Position numbers and translations under genes: made by a program
In this document: positions 26,101-34,470 of the stretch, piece by piece
Position numbering within the stretch: the first letter of the stretch is position 1
How the letters are laid out: every line of letters starts with the position of its first letter
The notes under the pieces: model-generated
The model's input: the letters and a program-made list of their open reading frames with translations, nothing else
The model's database searches: none
What the model was told of the DNA's origin: nothing
Assembly: GCA_903952205.1 (NCBI GenBank)
Contig: CAJBEZ010000105.1
Location: 124,001 to 188,000, forward strand
Reading direction: 5' to 3'
Length of the DNA stretch: 64,000 nucleotides
Source: an uncultured Desulfomonile sp.
Lineage (GTDB): Bacteria; Desulfobacterota; Desulfomonilia; Desulfomonilales; Desulfomonilaceae

Positions 26101-26319
26101 GCTTTTATTCTGGGGGTTTATCCTCTTGTAGTTGCGTCCGGAGCGGGAGCTGTAAGTCGTAGATCCGTTGGGACGGCAGTGTTCTCTGGAATGCTAGGAG
26201 TAACTTTGCTCGGAGTTTTTTTCATCCCTGTGCTTTACGTGCTAATGCAGGGCAGAAAACGTTCTCAATCTGTTTCTTCGAAACCGGAAAACAGTTCCAC
26301 AGATATCCCACAATCCTGA
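23176..26319 (+). CDS. RND efflux transporter, HAE1 (AcrB/MexB) family
   Basis: A 1047-residue proton-driven inner-membrane pump of the usual AcrB length, with twelve membrane helices and two large periplasmic loops. It starts MLSRFFINRPIFASVISIL, like AcrB. The proton-relay segment in TM4 reads GLVLAIGLVVDDAIVVVENVER with the two conserved Asp, and the late Lys region appears as LVALAAKNAILIVEF. The family exports hydrophobic drugs, bile acids, dyes or solvents from periplasm and membrane to outside. It is cotranscribed with the adaptor. No regulator is encoded next to it, so the sequence does not show how it is controlled. Confidence 0.96.
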   Translation: MLSRFFINRPIFASVISILIVLVGAMSIFVLPIAQYPDIVPPVVQVTASYPGADPNVIAETVAAPIEQQVNGVDNMLYMSSQSAADGSYTLNVTFALGTNIDMNTVLTQNRVSAAMAQLPEQVQRQGVTTKKVSSSLVMILTLFSPDGKYDDLFVTNYVTIYIKDVLSRVPGVGNINLYPSKDYSMRVWLDPDKLESRNLTVDSVVNAIKNQNVQVAAGQLGQPPVPKGQMLQLSVNTLGRLADVKQFEDIIVKTGEGTRVTRVRDVAQVELGGKAYDFLSFYQGKPAATMMIYQSPGSNAMDVTNQLHAAIEQLRKDFPQGLKEQIVYEVADFVRASVKEVVITLLEAFALVVLVVFIFLQNWRATIIPVITIPVSIIGTFAVMSLFGFSINMITLFGLVLAIGLVVDDAIVVVENVERNMTEFGLSSKDAAIRAMNEITGAIVGITCVLMAVFLPPAFLGGITGELFRQFSLTIAVTVLLSAVNALTLSPALCSIMLRPRQSPKNWLFEKFNSFFGLVTDSYAKIVSISVRKVAIATVIFIGLVGLSGVSLMKVPLGFLPLEDDGLILVNIQMPDGASLERTTDVVHRVADIVEKTQGIKSWCALVGFSVIDAARSNLATMLIPLKPWEERDKHGLGRESIMKDLSAEFAKIQDGVVFPFTFPPILGLGTGGGFEMQLLDKASLGFGALEQAGSQLAQAANTQPDLQSVHATFRASYPNIFLDIDRTQAMTLKIPLQSVFETLQTYLGSTYVNDFNKFSRTWQVRVQAESFFRRSPEDISRLYVRNLEGSMIPLGTVLSARFDVGPMRVDRYNMFPTAKIMGDAASGYSSGQALNAMQDLAKEMLPPGMGYDWTNMAYQEIKAAGKGTATFVMAILVVILILAALYESWIDPIAVVLTVPLAVLGAAIGLIIRGMDNNIYTQVGLVLLVALAAKNAILIVEFVRDERAKGMGLLEAAVEGAKIRFRPIIMTSFAFILGVYPLVVASGAGAVSRRSVGTAVFSGMLGVTLLGVFFIPVLYVLMQGRKRSQSVSSKPENSSTDIPQS

Positions 26320-26441
26320 CAAAGAATCTGGTCCAGCAAACGCCGTACGGTCTAAATTTTAATGAAACCTTTTAAATAGCGCCTCCAGCCTTTGCCTACC
26401 AAGAGACGCTCTCGATTCCGTCGCCTTTCAAGGAATAGGAA

Positions 26442-27353
26442 ATGAAGCTGTTAATAATCGGCAACCCAATAGCCGGCATGGGATACTCAAGGCGACGTGC
26501 TGAAGAGTTGGCCGGATTACTTTCACGCAATGGGCATAGCCTGGAAATATTCTTTACCGAAAAACCGGGAGACGCATCCATGCGGGCTGCTGGAACGGAC
26601 AACCATTTTGACAGGATAGTGGTGGTGGGTGGCGACGGCACTCTTAACGAAGTCCTGAATGGACTTATAGACCCCTCGGCCACCCCCATTGTTCATGCGC
26701 CATCGGGAACCGCCAACATGCTTGCAAGGGAATTAGGGATTCCGACCAGGATTCCAGATGTGGCGAGGCTGGTAGAAAGCGGCATGATAAAACTCATCGA
26801 CATGGGGATTGCTTCCGGTATACGATTCATTCTAGTAGCGGGAGTTGGTTTCGATTCATTTGTCACGATGCGCCTAAAAGCAATTCGGGCCAGCACTCTC
26901 GGATATCGTGGATATGTGAAACCCGTTCTAAAGGCTGGTCATGCCTATCATCCGATCAATTTGAATATATGGGTAGATGAGCAGGGGCCGATTCCAGGCC
27001 AGATGGTCATGGTTCTCAAGACCCGATATTATGGGGGAATCTTCATTTTTGCTGACGACGCCAGACCTGACTCAGGTTTTTTCCACGTAAGAATTTTTCC
27101 CCGAGGAACAAAATCAGCAATCCTCAAATACGGAATAATGGGTCTTGCGAGAAAAGTTTCTCTCTTAAAGGATGTAATATCTATCAAGGGAAAGAAATTA
27201 AAGATAGAGGCCGAAGCCCCAGCGCCGCTTCAAGTCGATGGTGACCACGCCGGCTGGACTCCTGTGGAAATCGAAATTCATCCCAGAGTAATTCCTGTTG
27301 TCGTGCCGGAAGGGAAGGGAGGGGCTCTTCATTCCGTGGCCAGGATGAGATGA
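26442..27353 (+). CDS. Diacylglycerol/sphingosine-kinase family lipid kinase
   Basis: A 303-residue soluble lipid kinase of the YegS/BmrU/DagK type. It has LLIIGNPIAGMGYSRRRAEEL at the N-terminus, the ATP-binding VVVGGDGTLNEVLNGL, and the following APSGTANMLARELGIP. These kinases phosphorylate diacylglycerol or related lipids at the inner face of the membrane. It lies 122 bases after the RND pump on the same strand and converges with a small gene on the other strand with two bases between them. The lipid substrate cannot be decided from the sequence. Confidence 0.9.
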   Translation: MKLLIIGNPIAGMGYSRRRAEELAGLLSRNGHSLEIFFTEKPGDASMRAAGTDNHFDRIVVVGGDGTLNEVLNGLIDPSATPIVHAPSGTANMLARELGIPTRIPDVARLVESGMIKLIDMGIASGIRFILVAGVGFDSFVTMRLKAIRASTLGYRGYVKPVLKAGHAYHPINLNIWVDEQGPIPGQMVMVLKTRYYGGIFIFADDARPDSGFFHVRIFPRGTKSAILKYGIMGLARKVSLLKDVISIKGKKLKIEAEAPAPLQVDGDHAGWTPVEIEIHPRVIPVVVPEGKGGALHSVARMR

Positions 27354-27355
27354 AA

Positions 27356-27577
27356 CTAAAATGAACTGTGTCTTTTTCTCAAGGAGTCGAAAATCTGCTC
27401 TGCACGTTCAGCGTTTGTTTCAACCCAAATTAGCAATTCGCCTTTTTCAAAAACACAACCGAATTCCTTCTTCAGAGATTCCAAATACTTGATAGTTAAA
27501 GTCTTCGGATTTATTCCCAAGGCCTCTATGACTGTCCCGTGACGTTCATTCCCTTCGTCCTTGTTGCAAAAAACCAT
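27356..27577 (-). CDS. Small protein of unknown function
   Basis: A 73-residue hydrophilic protein, convergent with the lipid kinase gene. It is mixed helical and strand in character (RHGTVIEALGINPKTLTIKYLESLKKEFGCVFEKGELLIWVETNAERAEQ broken into short elements) with two Cys. The ATG at 27577 is preceded by AGAGGT seven bases upstream, which supports translation. I recognise no family. Confidence 0.5.
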   Translation of the reverse strand: MVFCNKDEGNERHGTVIEALGINPKTLTIKYLESLKKEFGCVFEKGELLIWVETNAERAEQIFDSLRKRHSSF

Positions 27578-27960
27578 TTTATTACCTCTGTCACTCAGCG
27601 TGTAAAAAAGTCCGCAACCTCAAATGGTCTCTCACAAATCATGCATTTTCTACGCCACATGATTTGCAGGCATTGTTCAAATAAAAGATCTCACGTAAGC
27701 GCATTCCGCAGAAGGAACGTGGTGGGATATGATGGAATGGTTCCTACAAAATGGTATGTTCATAATGTAAAGTCATACCAAAATGTCACAGTTAGTGTTG
27801 AGGATTTAAGATAAAATTCTTGGGGAATCTGGGTTGACCATGCTGGGGGAAGTGCGATATGATAAACAAAAGGTTTTGCGTCAAAGAAATAACACCGGGG
27901 GACAGTGGTTTTGGCCGGCGGGCTAAAAGAAGTTTCCACTGCCGATTCAGAGGGTGTCAA
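27578..27960. other. Intergenic region
   Basis: This stretch lies between the small minus-strand gene and the exported Cys/Pro-rich protein. An open frame runs through part of it (27539-27814, plus) but lacks a ribosome binding site and protein-like composition. I see no RNA gene or repeat in it. Confidence 0.35.
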
Positions 27961-28806
27961 ATGAAAAAGATTCTAATCACAGTAATGATGTGCGTTCTTT
28001 TACTTTGTCAAACAGGTTGGGGAAGTCAAGGCGAGCCACAAGATTTCGTAGGAGGACTCTTTGACATCGTTTTAGAAGTAGTGACCATGCCATGCAGTCT
28101 GCTTGCGACTTGTCTCGGTTTGGACGACGGTTCGTGCGTGTCTCAACAATGTCCTATGCCGTGTTGCGCTCCGTCAAAAGGTTGCTGTCGGTGTCCGTGC
28201 TGTAGCGGCGCCAGGCAATCAATGGTTTCACATTCGGTTCCCGTGGCTCAACCATTTTCTCACAAGAACAAATCTGAACCAGCAAAGTCTGTGGAGTCTC
28301 TGATCCCGGTCAAGAAGTCGGGAACTGAAGCTCAAACTCCTGTTGTAGTTAGATCGTTACCTGAACCGGCAAGGTTTGCTGAACCAAAAGCTCAAACTGC
28401 GCCGCCGATGGCTCCAGAAATTTCCAGCGCTCCGTCGACTGCAAGCGCTATAGTGGTTTCGCCTCCGGAGCCTCTACCCCAAAGGGCGCCCGAAACGGAA
28501 ACCGCTCCACCAATGGTTGAAATACGGCAAAAACTTCCTGACGTTGTCCCCTTAGCGCCGGATAATTTTATTTCTAAGCCAAAAGAGGAGATCCAAGAAG
28601 TCCGGAAACCTGTTGCTTCGGAACATGGAGTGGCGGAAGCCAAGGTCGAGAATCCGCTGCCTGCCCCGGAAGTGGTTGCGACAAAGAACGCTCCTGAAAA
28701 GAAAGAAATTGTTAAAGAGAAGCCAAAACAGCGTTCAAAAGCTCAGAAGAGTCCTTGCTCGCCGGTTTATCCACCGGCATGCGGACCAAGGTTTTTCTAT
28801 CGATGA
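27961..28806 (+). CDS. Exported cysteine- and proline-rich protein, unknown function
   Basis: A 281-residue secreted protein. The ATG at 27961 (after GAGGGTG) starts a clear signal peptide (MKKILITVMMCVLLLCQTGWGSQ). The first third of the mature protein has twelve Cys within about 45 residues, including QQCPMPCCAPSKGCCRCPCC (residues about 63-82), which could bind metal or form disulfides. The remaining two thirds are a low-complexity Pro/Ala/Glu/Lys stretch with repeated short units such as EPARFAEP, PPMAPE, PPEPLP and PAPEV, of the kind seen in periplasm-spanning linkers, ending in a Cys/Pro tail (PCSPVYPPACGPRFFYR). No family is recognised. An upstream ATG at 27859 would put residues before the signal peptide and is rejected. 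Confidence 0.65.
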   Translation: MKKILITVMMCVLLLCQTGWGSQGEPQDFVGGLFDIVLEVVTMPCSLLATCLGLDDGSCVSQQCPMPCCAPSKGCCRCPCCSGARQSMVSHSVPVAQPFSHKNKSEPAKSVESLIPVKKSGTEAQTPVVVRSLPEPARFAEPKAQTAPPMAPEISSAPSTASAIVVSPPEPLPQRAPETETAPPMVEIRQKLPDVVPLAPDNFISKPKEEIQEVRKPVASEHGVAEAKVENPLPAPEVVATKNAPEKKEIVKEKPKQRSKAQKSPCSPVYPPACGPRFFYR

Positions 28807-28840
28807 CCACGAGATGTTTTTTTTACTGAGAAGGCGACCA

Positions 28841-29560
28841 TTAATTTTGTCGAGCAATACGTTTTCGCAGTCTGATGTTGAGCATCTCAACGCACACAGA
28901 AAATGCCATAGCAAAGTAAATGTAGCCTTTGGGAACGTGATTCCCAAAACCGTCCGCTATGAGCACAACCCCCACTACCACCAGAAAAGATAATGCGAGC
29001 ATCTTGATGGTGGGATGCCCCGAAACAAATTCGCCAATCGCTGAGGCGAATACCATCATCAGTCCTACTGATACGACGACAGCGGCGATCATAACCGGAA
29101 GCTGATTTACCATCCCCACCGCGGTGATAATAGAGTCGAGCGAGAATATCAGATCTATCAGTATTATTTGAACGATTACCCCCATGAAACTGGCTGCGAC
29201 CACTTTTGCGACATCCTGGCGTTCTCTTTCAAGCATTTGATGAATCTCTCTGGTGCTTTTCCACAGCAGAAATAATCCTCCACTGATCAGAATGAAATCC
29301 CTACCGGAAATTTCGTTCCCCAGCACGGAGAACCACGGAGCGGTTAGGCCGATGAGCCAGGATAAAACCGACAACAACCCTATCCTCATGAACATTGCGA
29401 AGAAAAGACCGATTCTTCTAGCAATCCCTCGTCTGTTTTCGGGCAGTCTCTCAACAACAATAGAGATGAAAATTATGTTGTCGATCCCCAGAACAAGTTC
29501 AAGTGCCGTCAGTGTAACAAAAGCTATCCAAACGTCTGCGCTCATCAACAATTCTAGCAT
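28841..29560 (-). CDS. TerC family integral membrane protein
   Basis: A 239-residue membrane protein with about seven helices. The two conserved acidic motifs are present: ALELVLGIDNIIFISI near the N-terminus and IIQIILIDLIFSLDSIITAVGM (given here in part) after the central loop. TerC proteins have been associated with tellurium resistance and, in better-studied cases, with manganese export and loading of secreted metalloproteins. The ATG at 29560 has AGAGG six bases upstream and is preferred over a TTG at 29566. It converges with the Cys-rich exported protein gene. Confidence 0.9.
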   Translation of the reverse strand: MLELLMSADVWIAFVTLTALELVLGIDNIIFISIVVERLPENRRGIARRIGLFFAMFMRIGLLSVLSWLIGLTAPWFSVLGNEISGRDFILISGGLFLLWKSTREIHQMLERERQDVAKVVAASFMGVIVQIILIDLIFSLDSIITAVGMVNQLPVMIAAVVVSVGLMMVFASAIGEFVSGHPTIKMLALSFLVVVGVVLIADGFGNHVPKGYIYFAMAFSVCVEMLNIRLRKRIARQN

Positions 29561-29705
29561 TGCCAACCTCTATGTAATTCGGTTTAAAGATATGTGCCGT
29601 GAGACTTCATTGTAATCCTGAAATAATCATTTACGGAATTACTTCCATAATGCTAACGGGCCGCCTATAATTGTAGCAGAAAATATTCAAAGGGAGGAAC
29701 CTCAA

Positions 29706-30779
29706 ATGCCCGGCCTCTTTGATAGCTTTACCATCAAGTCCATAACCCTTCGCAATAGAATCGGAGTTTCACCGATGTGTCAATACGTGTCCAATGATGG
29801 CATGGCGACTGATTGGCATCTCGTCCATCTTGGGTCCAGGGCCGTCGGAGGCGCCGGACTGATCATAGCCGAAGCCACCGCTGTAGAACCCCGAGGTCGG
29901 ATCTCCCCGACAGACGCCGGTCTGTGGTCGGACGAACATATAGGGCCTCTGGCCCGAATCACCAGCTTCATATCAAAACACGGGAGTGTTCCCGGCCTAC
30001 AGTTGGCTCACGCCGGACGCAAGGCGAGCGCCGCGCGACCTTGGGAGGGCGATCACTCACTGAAAGAAGAAGAAGGCGGTTGGGAAACCGTCGCCCCGAG
30101 CGCTCTGGCCTTTGGAGACAAATTGTGGAAAATTCCCAAGGAAATGACGATTCAAGACATCATGGATGTTCAGGAATCATTCGCATTGGCCGCTCGAAGA
30201 GCTTGGCAGGCCGGTTACAAGTGGCTTGAATTGCATGCGGCGCACGGATACCTGTGCCACAGTTTCTATTCTCCGATTTCTAACAAGCGCACAGATCAGT
30301 ATGGGGGCAGTTTAGAGAACCGATGCCGATTCACTGTCGAAACTCTTGCTCGTATAAGGGCAGTTTGGCCGAATGAACTGCCTCTGGCTGTCAGGATATC
30401 CTGCTCGGATTGGGTTGAAGGAGGCTGGACCATGGATGAGTCGATTGAATTGGCACGTAAGCTCAAAGATGCCGGAGCCGACCTCATAGATTGCAGTTCG
30501 GGTTTTGGGTCGCCGGACCACAGAAAATATCCATTTGGGCCAGGATGGCAGGTCCATTTCTCCGAGGCCATTAGGAGAGAGGTTAGGATTGCCACGGCTT
30601 CGGTTGGGCTTATTACAGACCCGGTTCAGGCTAATGAGATTATTTCGTCGGGCAAGGCGGACATAACGCTGCTGGGCCGGGAAATGCTCAGAGACCCGTA
30701 TTGGCCTCATCGCGCGGCAAAAGTCCTAAACGTTGACCTGAAAAGTATAGCGCCTGCGCCTTACGCTCACTGGATCTGA
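29706..30779 (+). CDS. NADH:flavin oxidoreductase, Old Yellow Enzyme (YqjM-like) family
   Basis: A 357-residue FMN-binding TIM-barrel enzyme. Signatures are LRNRIGVSPMCQY (with the Cys that tunes the flavin in YqjM-type enzymes), WHLVHLGSRAVGGAGLIIAEATAV, GLQLAHAGRKAS and ELHAAHGYLCHSFYSPISNKRTDQYGGS, in which the paired His bind the substrate oxyanion. It reduces activated C=C bonds of enones or enoyl compounds using NAD(P)H. No iron-sulfur tail of the dienoyl-CoA reductase type is present, so this is the short form. GGGAGG lies close upstream. A terminator follows. Confidence 0.92.
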   Translation: MPGLFDSFTIKSITLRNRIGVSPMCQYVSNDGMATDWHLVHLGSRAVGGAGLIIAEATAVEPRGRISPTDAGLWSDEHIGPLARITSFISKHGSVPGLQLAHAGRKASAARPWEGDHSLKEEEGGWETVAPSALAFGDKLWKIPKEMTIQDIMDVQESFALAARRAWQAGYKWLELHAAHGYLCHSFYSPISNKRTDQYGGSLENRCRFTVETLARIRAVWPNELPLAVRISCSDWVEGGWTMDESIELARKLKDAGADLIDCSSGFGSPDHRKYPFGPGWQVHFSEAIRREVRIATASVGLITDPVQANEIISSGKADITLLGREMLRDPYWPHRAAKVLNVDLKSIAPAPYAHWI

Positions 30780-30820
30780 CCCGTTGAAAAAAAGCGCACT
30801 GAAGTAGGATCAGCCTCAGT

Positions 30821-30839
30821 GCCTATCATTAGGCTTTTT
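30821..30839 (+). terminator. Rho-independent terminator after the OYE gene
   Basis: The stem GCCTA (30821-30825) pairs with TAGGC (30830-30834) around TCAT and is followed by five T. An upstream pair, CACTGA with TCAGTG, may extend or replace it. It lies between two convergent genes. Confidence 0.65.
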
Positions 30840-30887
30840 GGGGAACGGGCTTTCGTTTACCAGAGCCGAATTAGCGACTCAGAAGAA

Positions 30888-32621
30888 TCATCCTCTGATA
30901 CCAAGAACCTTGTAGAGCTTTACGGAGCCTTCTATACCTTTGAGTTGCGCCTCCCTTTCCTGCCCGACCACAACTTCAGAAGCGACCTGGTGATATACCG
31001 ATTCAGTTATGAATATTTCACTTCCCGCTGTTAATGCCTGAACTCGAAAAGCTACATTAATAGGACTGCCCACAGCCCCGTATTTCTTGCGCCTTTGCGA
31101 TCCGATATTTCCCACAACCAGCTCGCCGCTATTTATACCGATCCCCATTTTCAATTCCGGTAGCCCGAGATTGAGACTCTCTCTATTGAATTCATCCATC
31201 ACACTTTGCATCTCAATTGCGCACAACGCCGCGCGTTTCGCATGGTCGGAAAAAGACCTGGGAGCCCCGAAAAAAACGAGAATTCCGTCTCCCGTAAACT
31301 CATCTATTGTTCCGCTATAATGCAGGATAATGTCGGTCATTCGTTCCAGATACCGATTCAAAAGGAGCAGAAGATCGCTCGAATTCATGGATTCAGTGAT
31401 CCTCGTAAAACCTCTTAGGTCCGACACGAGTATGGTGATATCCCTCAATTCGCCCCCAAGTTTTATCCCCCCGGGAGACTCGAGTATTTCGCTAACAACT
31501 TCATCACTTAAATATGATCCAAAGGTTTCAAGGACAAAAACCTTCCGAGCTCTCTCCTGTTCGAGTTTTTCTTCGGCCAGCTTGCGTGTGGTGATGTCCA
31601 CCACGATCCCTTCAAAGTGGGTAATGCCACCCTTATCGTTTCGGACAATCCACATTCGTTCGTCAAGCCAGCGTGTTTCTCCTGATCCGGCAATAATCCT
31701 GTATTCCTGGCTGAAGCCGCTCTGCCTTGCCTCAGACCCCGCTTCAAGCCGCAATTTTTCCTTGACAGTTTCTTTGTCTTCAGGGTGAACAACCTCAAAC
31801 AAATTGATCCGTCCTAACAACAAATCTTCAGCGGAATATCCCAGTTGACTCACATTTTCTGAAACGAACTCCACAGGCCAACCTGGTCCCACACGGAATC
31901 TAAAGGCTATCGATGGACTTCTTCTCACAATTTGCTCCAGTATTCCGACAGGTTTAGTGATGAGTCGCACAAACAGGAGGGCTACAATCCCGGCGATCAG
32001 TACAGCCGCAACGACCGTTATTCCTACAACCAACATAGTTGTCCGGAATGAAGCCTGGATCTTGGAGTCTATAGATTCCTGCCGAATCTTTATTGCTTCC
32101 CTTGCGCTCTCCACGTTATTCGACACCTTCGTAGTGGCAATCCTGAAGAAATTCTGAAGGGCGTTTCTGTCCTTATCTATCTGCTGGAGCTTTGTTTCGT
32201 CTATTGGATCTGTCAAAAGAATCCGGTCCCGATTCCTGTCCAGTTTTTTCAGTTGTTCAAAATTTCTGGAGAATCTTTCCAGGATATCGTCAACCCGTCC
32301 GAGGATTTCCCTTATTTCTGGTATCGAACTCGAACTGTTAGCCCTTTGCGCCATTCGTCTGGTCAGTGCCAATCTGTAGTCGATGTCCCAGGCTGACTGC
32401 GTGTCGCGATAATTGAGGTAACTGGTGAAAGCCCCATCTAGCAACAGCATGTTCGACCCTATGTCATACGCCGACGCTGTATACCTCGCCAGGGAGCTAT
32501 AATGATTCGCTCCGTCAACAGCCTCGACCAAGGCCAGATAGCCCGCTGCGGCCGTCAATATGATAAGGGCCACCATTAGGACAAAACCTGAGATGACCGT
32601 CAGTTTAATTCTGTTCTTCAC
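30888..32621 (-). CDS. Membrane PAS-adenylate/guanylate cyclase (class III) with periplasmic sensor domain
   Basis: A 577-residue cyclase: TM1 (about 7-29), a helical periplasmic sensor domain (30-193), TM2 (195-219), a PAS domain (about 235-350) and a class III cyclase domain (about 385-575). Catalytic residues are visible: metal ligands Asp401 (ILVSDLRGFT) and Asp445 (FTGDGILVFFG), and the transition-state pair Asn522/Arg526 in SPINVAFRVQ. The base-selecting positions (around KKKYGAVGSP) do not decide clearly between ATP and GTP. The GTG start at 32621 is 48 bases after the stop of the binding-protein gene upstream, so the two are in one operon and the periplasmic protein may be its ligand receptor. 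Confidence 0.9.
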   Translation of the reverse strand: MKNRIKLTVISGFVLMVALIILTAAAGYLALVEAVDGANHYSSLARYTASAYDIGSNMLLLDGAFTSYLNYRDTQSAWDIDYRLALTRRMAQRANSSSSIPEIREILGRVDDILERFSRNFEQLKKLDRNRDRILLTDPIDETKLQQIDKDRNALQNFFRIATTKVSNNVESAREAIKIRQESIDSKIQASFRTTMLVVGITVVAAVLIAGIVALLFVRLITKPVGILEQIVRRSPSIAFRFRVGPGWPVEFVSENVSQLGYSAEDLLLGRINLFEVVHPEDKETVKEKLRLEAGSEARQSGFSQEYRIIAGSGETRWLDERMWIVRNDKGGITHFEGIVVDITTRKLAEEKLEQERARKVFVLETFGSYLSDEVVSEILESPGGIKLGGELRDITILVSDLRGFTRITESMNSSDLLLLLNRYLERMTDIILHYSGTIDEFTGDGILVFFGAPRSFSDHAKRAALCAIEMQSVMDEFNRESLNLGLPELKMGIGINSGELVVGNIGSQRRKKYGAVGSPINVAFRVQALTAGSEIFITESVYHQVASEVVVGQEREAQLKGIEGSVKLYKVLGIRG

Positions 32622-32669
32622 TGCGTGTCTGATCCCGTTAAGACTTGGCCTGTAAAAATGTTACAGATC

Positions 32670-33707
32670 TCAATAGGCGTAGTTTACCATGTTGGCCTTT
32701 GTGACATCTATCCACCCCTTGCCAAAAAAGAGGTTCGATTTTCGTTGATCCTCCCTGATGTTTTGATATCCCCTTATTCCAAGATCAGTTTCATTATGGA
32801 TTTTAATACCCCTGAGCGTCATTAGAGCGGCCATGTTCATCGCATAGCCCGCATCTGCAGGATCCCAAAAACTTATTGTCTCTAATGATCCTTCCTCAAG
32901 ATAACTCTTGCATGCTGAAGGCAGAGAAACCCCAACAACGTTAACAGTTTCTTGCCGTCCAGCCGTCTCTACCGCAAGAGCCGCCGATGGGACCGAAACC
33001 ATTGTGAATCCTAATATGCCACGGAGCTCAGGAAATGTTTCCAGCAGTTCCCGTGCTCTCGCAAATGAACGGGCGGGATTGTCATGATCTTCTATTGCGT
33101 CTGAAACTAGCTTCATATCGGGATATTTTTCGAGTTGACGGGAGATTGCGGCACCGAGCCATTCCATGTGCGACTGACTACCGTAGCTGCCGAGAATAAC
33201 GGCGTAAGGGCCTTTATGTTTCATGTACATCGCGAGTTCATCCATCAGGTGGATTCCCCAGGCCCTGTTGTCGAACGGCTCCAGGATGATGTCTGCGTTG
33301 ACCATGTTGGAAGCTTCATGGGCCACTATAACGATCCCTGTTTCTCTCGCCTTCTTTAGCGATGATTCAACCGCTGGAACGGAGAACGGGACGACGCATA
33401 TTGCGTCAACTCCCTGTCGGATCAGTTCGTCGATCATCTGGGCCTGCAGTGGGCCATCCGCCCTCGCCGGCCCCACCATGAAAGCGTCCTGGCCGGTTTC
33501 CTGTGCAAATCGCATGACGCCTGTCCTCATCCTCGCGAACCAGGGAATGCCGTCGACTTTTACAAGCGTGGCTATCTTGTATTTTTTCTCGAGGTTATTA
33601 GTCTCCGCCTGTTTTGGCGATCGCGTGTTGGAATCGCAAGCGGCTACACAAAATAATATCAATGGTATCAGTAGAATGCGGTTCAATGTTTTGGAATCTA
33701 TGCCCAT
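32670..33707 (-). CDS. Periplasmic sugar-binding-family lipoprotein (LsrB/RbsB-like)
   Basis: A 345-residue substrate-binding protein of the periplasmic binding protein type 1 family. The start at 33707 gives a lipoprotein signal, LFCVAAC, with Cys24 as the lipidated residue. The mature protein shows KYKIATLVKVDGIPWFARMRTGVMRFA, DELIRQGVDAICVVPFS, GIVIVAHEASNM and PYAVILGSYGSQSHMEWLGA, the two Rossmann-like lobes typical of ribose and autoinducer-2 binding proteins (LsrB, LuxP). No ABC permease or ATPase is nearby; instead a membrane cyclase follows after 48 bases. This suggests a receptor role, as LuxP serves LuxQ, rather than transport. Ligand identity is unknown. Confidence 0.86.
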   Translation of the reverse strand: MGIDSKTLNRILLIPLILFCVAACDSNTRSPKQAETNNLEKKYKIATLVKVDGIPWFARMRTGVMRFAQETGQDAFMVGPARADGPLQAQMIDELIRQGVDAICVVPFSVPAVESSLKKARETGIVIVAHEASNMVNADIILEPFDNRAWGIHLMDELAMYMKHKGPYAVILGSYGSQSHMEWLGAAISRQLEKYPDMKLVSDAIEDHDNPARSFARARELLETFPELRGILGFTMVSVPSAALAVETAGRQETVNVVGVSLPSACKSYLEEGSLETISFWDPADAGYAMNMAALMTLRGIKIHNETDLGIRGYQNIREDQRKSNLFFGKGWIDVTKANMVNYAY

Positions 33708-33799
33708 GTTTGTTCTTCTTGACTTTGAGGTCGGTATTGATACGCTCGACTTTGCGCTACTGAACTTTTCCATTCAAATGTCACAAAGGAGAAGATAGC

Positions 33800-34111
33800 A
33801 TGTCTGATGCTCCGAAAACAGACCAGAATCAGGTAATGGATATTTCAACCATCCTTAACAATCCCCAGATTCAGAAATTATACGTAAACAGAACGGTCGT
33901 GGGAAACACAATTAGTGACATGTTCGTGATCGCTCAGTCAACGGGGACACAGCCTGTGGTAATCCAGATGTCATTTATCACAGCCAAAACCCTGGCTGAT
34001 GACCTACTAAAAATGATTGCGGAATTCGAAGACAAAACAGGGCAGAAAATCCTCTCAATGAAAGACATCCAGGGAAAACTCGCCAAACAGTTCAGTGGGG
34101 CTCCTATGTAA
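33800..34111 (+). CDS. Small soluble protein, possibly DUF3467-like
   Basis: A 103-residue protein that begins after a good ribosome binding site (AGGAG before the ATG). The middle (YVNRTVVGNTISDMFVIAQSTG, then PVVIQMSFITAKTLADDLLKMI) has the strand-strand-helix pattern and the TAKxLxxxL helix reminiscent of DUF3467 proteins. This similarity is faint. It is divergent from the binding-protein gene and precedes a toxin-antitoxin pair by about 100 bases. Confidence 0.6.
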   Translation: MSDAPKTDQNQVMDISTILNNPQIQKLYVNRTVVGNTISDMFVIAQSTGTQPVVIQMSFITAKTLADDLLKMIAEFEDKTGQKILSMKDIQGKLAKQFSGAPM

Positions 34112-34212
34112 TTGGGATCAAGATCAGCGCTCATTGATTATATTGTTTTCATCTTTGAATCAAACATTCCCTCTGTTATAATCTTTACAGCATGATTGTT
34201 GAGAGGTCGGAG

Positions 34213-34470
34213 ATGGAAACAAACCGGAAAATTGTCATTGATGTCCCGGATGACGTCTTTGAATCTATTACTGAATTTAAAAAGAGAATGCGCATAGACA
34301 ATGACAGCACGGCTGTTTTCGAACTTTTAAAATATGCGCTTTCCTTGCCTCCGTATTTTGCTTTTTTCGACTGGCGGATAGCCGAGGAGGAAGCTGATGC
34401 CGATATTGAATCCGGGAATGTGCGGTCCTTTGAATCCACAGACGACTTTCTTGCAGATCTAAGAATATGA
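34213..34470 (+). CDS. Type II antitoxin, ribbon-helix-helix-like
   Basis: An 85-residue protein whose N-terminal part (METNRKIVIDVPDDVFESITEFKKRM region) reads as a DNA-binding ribbon-helix-helix and whose acidic C-terminal part (EEEADADIESGNVRSFESTDDFLADL) matches the toxin-wrapping tail of RelB/ParD-like antitoxins. The stop codon overlaps the start of the next gene in ATGA. The ATG at 34213 is preceded by GAGAGG with six bases spacing; an ATG at 34192 is possible. It is expected to neutralise the toxin and to repress the operon. Confidence 0.72.
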   Translation: METNRKIVIDVPDDVFESITEFKKRMRIDNDSTAVFELLKYALSLPPYFAFFDWRIAEEEADADIESGNVRSFESTDDFLADLRI

